DNA of 64,000 bases from Bacteroidetes bacterium OLB9 (GTDB taxonomy: Bacteria > Bacteroidota > Bacteroidia > Chitinophagales > Saprospiraceae): contig LNBW01000017.1 of assembly GCA_001567255.1 (NCBI GenBank), positions 40,285 to 104,284 of the forward strand, in the 5' to 3' direction. The translations under genes were made by a program, and so were the position numbers. Positions 59,390 to 64,000 of this stretch are shown here, one piece after another; position 1 is the first letter of the stretch, and each line of letters opens with the position of its first letter. The notes under the pieces are model-generated. The model saw only the letters and a program-made list of their open reading frames with translations. It had not been told where the DNA came from and did no database searches.

Positions 59390-61231
59390 ATGCCCGATAT
59401 CATTCAGTTATTGCCGGACAGCATAGCCAATCAAATTGCGGCAGGAGAAGTAGTGCAGCGACCGGCTTCTGTTGTTAAAGAATTGCTGGAAAACTCAATT
59501 GATGCCGGCAGTACTCATATTCAGCTGATCATTAAGGATTCGGGAAAGACCAGTATTCAGGTAGTAGATAATGGAAAAGGGATGTCAGAGACAGATGCGA
59601 GGATGGCATTTGAACGGCATGCTACATCTAAGATTTCTAATGCCAATGATTTGTTTCACATCAGAACGATGGGATTCAGAGGCGAGGCAATGGCCTCTAT
59701 AGCTGCTATTGCTCAGGTTGAACTCATCACTAGACAAGAGCACGAAAGTGTTGGTCATCGCATTGTGATCGAAGGCAGTAATATTACCAAGAGTGAAAAA
59801 GTGCAAGCTAATCCGGGTACTTCTGTCACAGTAAAAAACCTCTTTTATAATGTACCGGCCAGAAGAAAATTTCTAAAATCTGATCCGGTGGAGTTAAAAC
59901 ACATTCTAGATGAATTTCATCGGGTGAGTCTGGCATATCCTGAGGTTCATTTTGTTATGTACCATAATGGCAATGAATTGTACCACCTACCAAAAGCCAA
60001 TCAAAAACAGCGAATTATTGGTATTTTAGGTAAAAATTTCAATGAGAAATTAGTACCGGTCAATGAGGAAACAGAAGTAGCTTCCTTTGCAGGATTCATT
60101 GGAAAGCCGGATGCCGCCAGAAAAACACCGGGTGATCAGTATATTTTTGTCAATCGACGATTTATCAAAAGTAATTATCTGAATCATGCTATCCGCTCTG
60201 CTTACGAAGATCTCATCACCAAAGAAATGTATCCGACTTACATTTTATTTCTGGAAATCGATCCGGCTAATATTGATATTAATGTCCACCCAACTAAGAC
60301 AGAGATAAAATTTGAAGACGAGCGACTGATTTATAATTATTTGCGAGTGAGTGTAAAGCATAGTTTGGGACAGTATAGTGTTGCACCTATGCTGGATTTT
60401 GATGTTGATTCAAATTTCACTTCAAAATATTCGTCGCCAAATACTGGAAATCAACCAGGAAATCCTGTAGGCTATAATCCATCCCAATTTCCCAATTTTT
60501 TTAGGCAGAAGGAGGATAAAGCTACCCTTAAAAACTGGACAGAGATTTATAAAGGACTTCAGCAAATAAGTGTACCAGATGAGCATCATGGAAGTAAGGA
60601 TGGTCAGCTTCTAGAGCGGGAAGCTTTTGGCCATTCTGATGCTGAGAGCAAATTTGCCCAAGCGGTAAACATTGAACCATATCAGCTTCATAATCAATAT
60701 ATTGTATATCAGGTTAAATCAGGAATGATGCTGATAGATCAACAGGCAGCACACGAGAGGATACTTTATGAGCGGTATTTAGCGGCATTAAAAAATGAAA
60801 TTTCAGCTACTCAAAAGGAGTTATTTCCACGCACCATTGAGCTGGATGTTGCTAAAAGCGAGGTGATGAAAAGTATTCTTCCTAAAATCAATAGACTGGG
60901 TTTTGAGATTGAAGATTTTGGTCACCATTCATATATTATCCATGGCACGCCTGCTGGACTGGACGAAAAAACAGATATTTCCCAGCTTATCACTAGTGTA
61001 ATTCAACAGTATGTGGACAACCTCGAATTTCAGCTAGGTATAGATGAAAACTTAGCCAGATCAATGGCTTATTCAGCAAGTATTAAGAAAGGAACAAAAG
61101 TTCAGAAAGAGGAAATGGTGGTTTTGATTGATCACCTCTTTGCTTGTCAGTTGCCTTTTAAGAGTCCTTCTGGCAAGAATTGCTTTATTATTATCGAACT
61201 GGATGAACTAACAAAACGTTTTACATCATAA
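59390..61231 (+). CDS. mutL: DNA mismatch repair protein MutL
   Basis: A 613-residue GHKL ATPase for mismatch repair. N-terminal motifs are KELLENSIDAGS near residue 30, VVDNGKGMS near 58 and TMGFRGEAMASI near 93. The C-terminal dimerisation domain (about 420-613) has DQQAAHERILYE, close to the endonuclease metal motif DQHAxxExxxxE with Gln replacing His, and FACQLPFKSPSGK at the end. Cys of the canonical ACxxAIK motif is Tyr (AYSASIKKG), as I recall for other Bacteroidota MutL proteins. Two rhomboid genes follow closely. Confidence 0.93.
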   Translation: MPDIIQLLPDSIANQIAAGEVVQRPASVVKELLENSIDAGSTHIQLIIKDSGKTSIQVVDNGKGMSETDARMAFERHATSKISNANDLFHIRTMGFRGEAMASIAAIAQVELITRQEHESVGHRIVIEGSNITKSEKVQANPGTSVTVKNLFYNVPARRKFLKSDPVELKHILDEFHRVSLAYPEVHFVMYHNGNELYHLPKANQKQRIIGILGKNFNEKLVPVNEETEVASFAGFIGKPDAARKTPGDQYIFVNRRFIKSNYLNHAIRSAYEDLITKEMYPTYILFLEIDPANIDINVHPTKTEIKFEDERLIYNYLRVSVKHSLGQYSVAPMLDFDVDSNFTSKYSSPNTGNQPGNPVGYNPSQFPNFFRQKEDKATLKNWTEIYKGLQQISVPDEHHGSKDGQLLEREAFGHSDAESKFAQAVNIEPYQLHNQYIVYQVKSGMMLIDQQAAHERILYERYLAALKNEISATQKELFPRTIELDVAKSEVMKSILPKINRLGFEIEDFGHHSYIIHGTPAGLDEKTDISQLITSVIQQYVDNLEFQLGIDENLARSMAYSASIKKGTKVQKEEMVVLIDHLFACQLPFKSPSGKNCFIIIELDELTKRFTS

Positions 61232-61241
61232 ATTATCACTG

Positions 61242-61841
61242 ATGCTAAATATCACAGAAGTCGTAAAGAATATAATTATTATCAATGTCATTGTATTTTT
61301 CGCAGTGAGATATTTGATTCCAATTCCTGGAATTGAAAGGTTTTTTGTACTGGTCACACCAGGGGAGCAGTTTATGGATGGCGGTATTCTATACAAATTT
61401 GAACCGGTGCAAATCATCACGCATATGTTTATGCATGGAAATGAAATGCACTTATTGTTTAATATGCTGGGTCTCTACTTTTTAGGACCCTGGGTAGAAT
61501 CTGCTTTAGGAGCGAAAAGATTTTTGATATTGTACTTGCTTTGTGGATTGTTTGCGTCTCTGGTTCAGACGTTTATAACTCAAGGTGCTATCGTAGGTGC
61601 ATCTGGAGCTGTTTATGGTGTGTTGGCTGCATTTGCAACGATGTTTCCTAATGTTAAGCTTATGTTGCTTTTTCCACCTATACCCATCAAGGCAAAGTAC
61701 CTGGCCATAGGATTGATCGTCCTTGGTCTTTACAATGGGGTGAGTGGTGCTCAGGCAGGAATCGGACATTTTGCCCATATCGGTGGTGCTATACTAGGAT
61801 TCATTATAGTAAAGTACTGGAAAATGGACAATCTGCAATAA
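61242..61841 (+). CDS. rhomboid family intramembrane serine protease
   Basis: A 199-residue six-segment membrane protein. HLLFNMLGLYFLG gives the conserved His/Asn pair, GASGAVYGVLAA holds the nucleophilic Ser near residue 125, and HFAHIGGAILG holds the catalytic His. It should be active. Its start lies 10 bases after mutL, and a second rhomboid gene follows 19 bases on, so gyrB-mutL-rhomboid-rhomboid-EEP probably forms one directional cluster. Confidence 0.88.
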   Translation: MLNITEVVKNIIIINVIVFFAVRYLIPIPGIERFFVLVTPGEQFMDGGILYKFEPVQIITHMFMHGNEMHLLFNMLGLYFLGPWVESALGAKRFLILYLLCGLFASLVQTFITQGAIVGASGAVYGVLAAFATMFPNVKLMLLFPPIPIKAKYLAIGLIVLGLYNGVSGAQAGIGHFAHIGGAILGFIIVKYWKMDNLQ

Positions 61842-61860
61842 AATAAATGAGGTCATCACT

Positions 61861-62718
61861 ATGTTTAGATCAATAAGTCAAGATATCAGATCCGCATTTA
61901 ATTATGGCAATATGGTTGTCAAACTGCTGATTATTAATATCAGTGTGTTTGTTGTGACTGCATTGATAGGTGCTTTTGCTCCTGGATTTTATCATACTTC
62001 TATATTGCCATACCTTGCATTGCCTGGAGATGTAAGTACTTTAATGTACCGACCGTGGACACTTTTGACCCACATGTTTCTGCATCAAGGCGTATGGCAT
62101 TTAGCCGGAAATATGATAATTTTGTACTGGATGGGTAATATTGCAGGAGATTTGCTGGGTGATAGAAAGATTTTGCCCGTGTATATACTGGGCGGATTAG
62201 TAGGAGCCATCTTTTATTTGATTTCATATCAACTCATGCCTTCTATAGGAAGTTATGCTCTTGGTGCATCAGCGGCGGCACTTGCTGTAACATTTATGGC
62301 CGTTGCAATTGCTCCTGATTACATCGTTCATCTGATTCTTGTAGGCGCAGTCAAGATCAAGTATATTGGGTTGGCCATCTTTCTTCTTGACATTATTGGT
62401 AGTGCTGGTAGTGCTAATGCTGGAGGCCACCTTGCTCATTTAGGAGGTACATTGTTTGGACTGCTTTTCGTTGGGTTGTTGAGAAATGGAACAGATTTGT
62501 CGGCAATATTTTATAAAAAGGATACCTCATCCAGGAGGAAGAATCCAAATTTGCGAATAGCCCATAAGTCAGAAAATAATAAGAAGGCTCAAAGCCAAAC
62601 TAAGACATCGGATTCAATATCGGAAGTGGACAGAATTCTTGAAAAGATCAAGCGACAAGGATATGAAAGTCTTACTGATGAAGAAAAGGAAGTTCTATAT
62701 AAAGCAAGTAAAAGCTAA
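61861..62718 (+). CDS. rhomboid family protease with cytoplasmic tail
   Basis: A 285-residue protein. HQGVWHLAGNMIILYWMG has the conserved His/Asn, LGASAAALAV holds the Ser (GASA instead of GASG) near residue 138, and GGHLAHLGGTLFG the catalytic His. After the last membrane segment (about residue 210) a 70-residue soluble tail begins basic and polar and ends with VDRILEKIKRQGYESLTDEEKEVLYKAS, a conserved helical tail found in Bacteroidota rhomboids. It is the second of two adjacent rhomboids. Confidence 0.87.
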   Translation: MFRSISQDIRSAFNYGNMVVKLLIINISVFVVTALIGAFAPGFYHTSILPYLALPGDVSTLMYRPWTLLTHMFLHQGVWHLAGNMIILYWMGNIAGDLLGDRKILPVYILGGLVGAIFYLISYQLMPSIGSYALGASAAALAVTFMAVAIAPDYIVHLILVGAVKIKYIGLAIFLLDIIGSAGSANAGGHLAHLGGTLFGLLFVGLLRNGTDLSAIFYKKDTSSRRKNPNLRIAHKSENNKKAQSQTKTSDSISEVDRILEKIKRQGYESLTDEEKEVLYKASKS

Positions 62719-62721
62719 TTT

Positions 62722-63787
62722 GTGAAGTTTATTAATCGTACATTCTTATTAGTCAATTTTGGGGTGATAGTAGCTACCTTGCTGGCGTATCTGGCTCCAA
62801 CTATTGATCCGGAATTTACATGGACAATTTCGTTTTTTGGCTTATTTTATCCGATTTTATTGGTATTAAACATTCTATTTGTCTTATTCTGGTTATTTAA
62901 AAAACCAAAATATGCTTTGTTTTCTTTGTTCTGTATTCTTTTGGGGTGGAATCAGGTGAAAGGTTTTATTAATTTTAACAGCCCAAGACCAGAGACTTCT
63001 GATGAGACCATCACTGTTATGACTTATAATATCAGTAATGCCCTTCATGGATATGATGCTAAAAAGAAAAACAGGGCCATCAAGAAAAAAGCCTTAGTAG
63101 AGTTTTTAGATCAATTTAAGGATGTAGATATACTTTGTATTCAAGAAGTGGGTGATTATGCTTTTGAAATTTTAAAAAAAAACGTTTCCTAAGCATCATT
63201 ATTATAGAAAGAATAAGGGCGCTATTATATTGTCAAAATATCCGTTTATTAAAAAGGGTGAAATTGATTTTGGCACGATTACCAATTCTTGTCTTTGGGC
63301 TGATATCCAACTTAAACACGATATTATAAGGGTGTATAGCTTTCATCTTCAATCTAATCAGATCACAAAAGATGCCGAGAAACTGGCCAGTGATAAAGAT
63401 TTGGTTCAAAAGGAAGCATGGTATGACATCAAAGGTATTTTAAGAAAATTCAAGAACCGGCACATCCAACGCTCTCGTCAAGCAGAAAAAATTGTCGCTC
63501 ATGCTGAGCAAACAGATAACAAATTGATTCTCGCTGGTGATATGAATGATTCGCCACAATCCTACACCTACCATACCCTTTCTAGGCTGGGAAAAGATGC
63601 TTTTAGAGAGCGCGGAGTAGGATTGGGAACAACATTTGGAGGTGTTATTCCTTTACTGCGCATAGATTATATTTTTGTGGACAATGCTCTTCAGGTAGCA
63701 ACTTTTGATGTCATCCGAAAAGATTTTTCAGACCATTATCCACTGATTTCCACGATCGAATGGCCTGAACCCACTGTTGACAAATAA
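62722..63787 (+). CDS. endonuclease/exonuclease/phosphatase family membrane protein, frame broken at a run of 9 A
   Basis: Two frames, 62722-63192 and 63230-63787, make one protein. The first starts with GTG 3 bases after the rhomboid stop and has two or three N-terminal membrane segments followed by the start of an EEP domain (VMTYNISNALHG, CIQEVGDYAF). Removing one base from the A run at 63174-63182 joins LKKTFPKHHYYRKNKGAIIL to the second frame, giving about 354 residues. The second part contains LAGDMNDSPQSYTY, RIDYIFVD and FSDHYPLIS, the catalytic motifs. The fold cleaves phosphodiesters; the substrate is unknown. Confidence 0.85.
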
Positions 63788-63874
63788 TAGACGCAATCAA
63801 AACAATAAGCAATGAAACAATCGTTCGATAACAAACGGAGTGATGGCTTACTGGAGGTTATAAGTGCATTTTAA

Positions 63875-64000
63875 CCTGAATTATGCAATAGAATTTAAAT
63901 TTCGTATCTAATTGCTTATTTTTGTTTTGTTTAATTCATTATTTTAATTTCACCATTATGGTTAATCTTCCCATAGAGTATAGCGACAAGTCTGTTACCC
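63875..64000 (+). mobile_element. putative left end of an insertion sequence (IS1380-like)
   Basis: A possible terminal sequence CCTGAATTATGCAATAG starts at 63875, preceded by TTAA as a possible target duplication. A TATTTTTG -7 motif (63917-63924) precedes a transposase-like start at 63958. The right end is outside the window, so the inverted repeat cannot be confirmed. Confidence 0.35.
63958..64000 (+). CDS. start of a putative transposase (cut by window edge)
   Basis: The frame ATG GTT AAT CTT ... gives MVNLPIEYSDKSVT in 14 codons and runs off the edge. This opening resembles the N-terminus of IS1380-type DDE transposases in Bacteroidota (IEYSDKxVTPFGG). The evidence is short, so the call is provisional. 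It is preceded by a consensus -7 box at 33 bases. Confidence 0.4.
   Translation, partial: MVNLPIEYSDKSVT

Overview
The window reads as a chromosomal stretch of a Bacteroidota bacterium, most likely a Saprospiria or Chitinophagia-like lineage. The evidence is the A+T-rich sequence, the near absence of Shine-Dalgarno sequences, promoters of the Bacteroidota type (TTG or TTTG, a spacer of about 17-23 bases, then TAnnTTTG), several secreted proteins with type IX secretion (T9SS) C-terminal sorting domains, an SprB-repeat/CHU_C surface protein, a DUF1800/DUF1501 pair, and an archaeal/eukaryotic-type ProS. The class assignment is inference. I see no tRNA, rRNA, CRISPR array or prophage.

Layout. 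1-10 kb: a partial alpha/beta hydrolase, a cupin, a lipoprotein, a polysaccharide deacetylase, gltX, clpB, an unknown gene coupled to a rhomboid protease, an SdpI-like membrane protein and sucC. 10-19 kb: a T9SS-secreted protein, a phoH-osmC-aroA run, a SAM hydrolase coupled to an ABM monooxygenase, aroB and a sialidase. 19-31 kb: an M1 peptidase, a large propeller/beta-barrel protein and a tetR-tolC-MFP-RND efflux operon with an operator-like promoter. 31-41 kb: a PAP2-like membrane protein, dapD, a PBP4-type DacB, the 2-oxoglutarate dehydrogenase E2 gene, asnA, a TPR protein, an ADP-ribosylglycohydrolase and pepD. 41-50 kb: the DUF1501/DUF1800 pair, pgi, a secreted beta-helix protein, and proS followed by a DUF3127 gene. 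50-57 kb: a Tyr/Trp/Asn-rich secreted protein, a FadL-like outer-membrane protein and a 1243-residue SprB-repeat adhesin. 57-64 kb: gyrB, mutL, two rhomboids and an EEP-family hydrolase, then what looks like the left end of an insertion sequence running off the window.

How it works together. Most genes are housekeeping: translation (gltX, proS), proteostasis (clpB), replication and repair (gyrB, mutL), shikimate steps (aroA, aroB), lysine/peptidoglycan (dapD, dacB), TCA cycle (sucC, odhB), asparagine (asnA) and glycolysis (pgi). Scattered between them are cell-envelope and secreted proteins typical of a T9SS user.

The most unusual signal is a set of four separate genes (osmC, the SAM hydrolase, the PAP2-like protein and the EEP hydrolase). 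Each is broken at an A/T homopolymer of 7-9 bases, and each is restored to full family length by removing exactly one base. For the SAM hydrolase the restored stop codon overlaps the next gene's start codon (TAATG), which argues that the gene was recently intact or is still functional. These are either sequencing errors or a real slippage or contingency phenomenon. I found no convincing new multi-gene defence or biosynthetic system.
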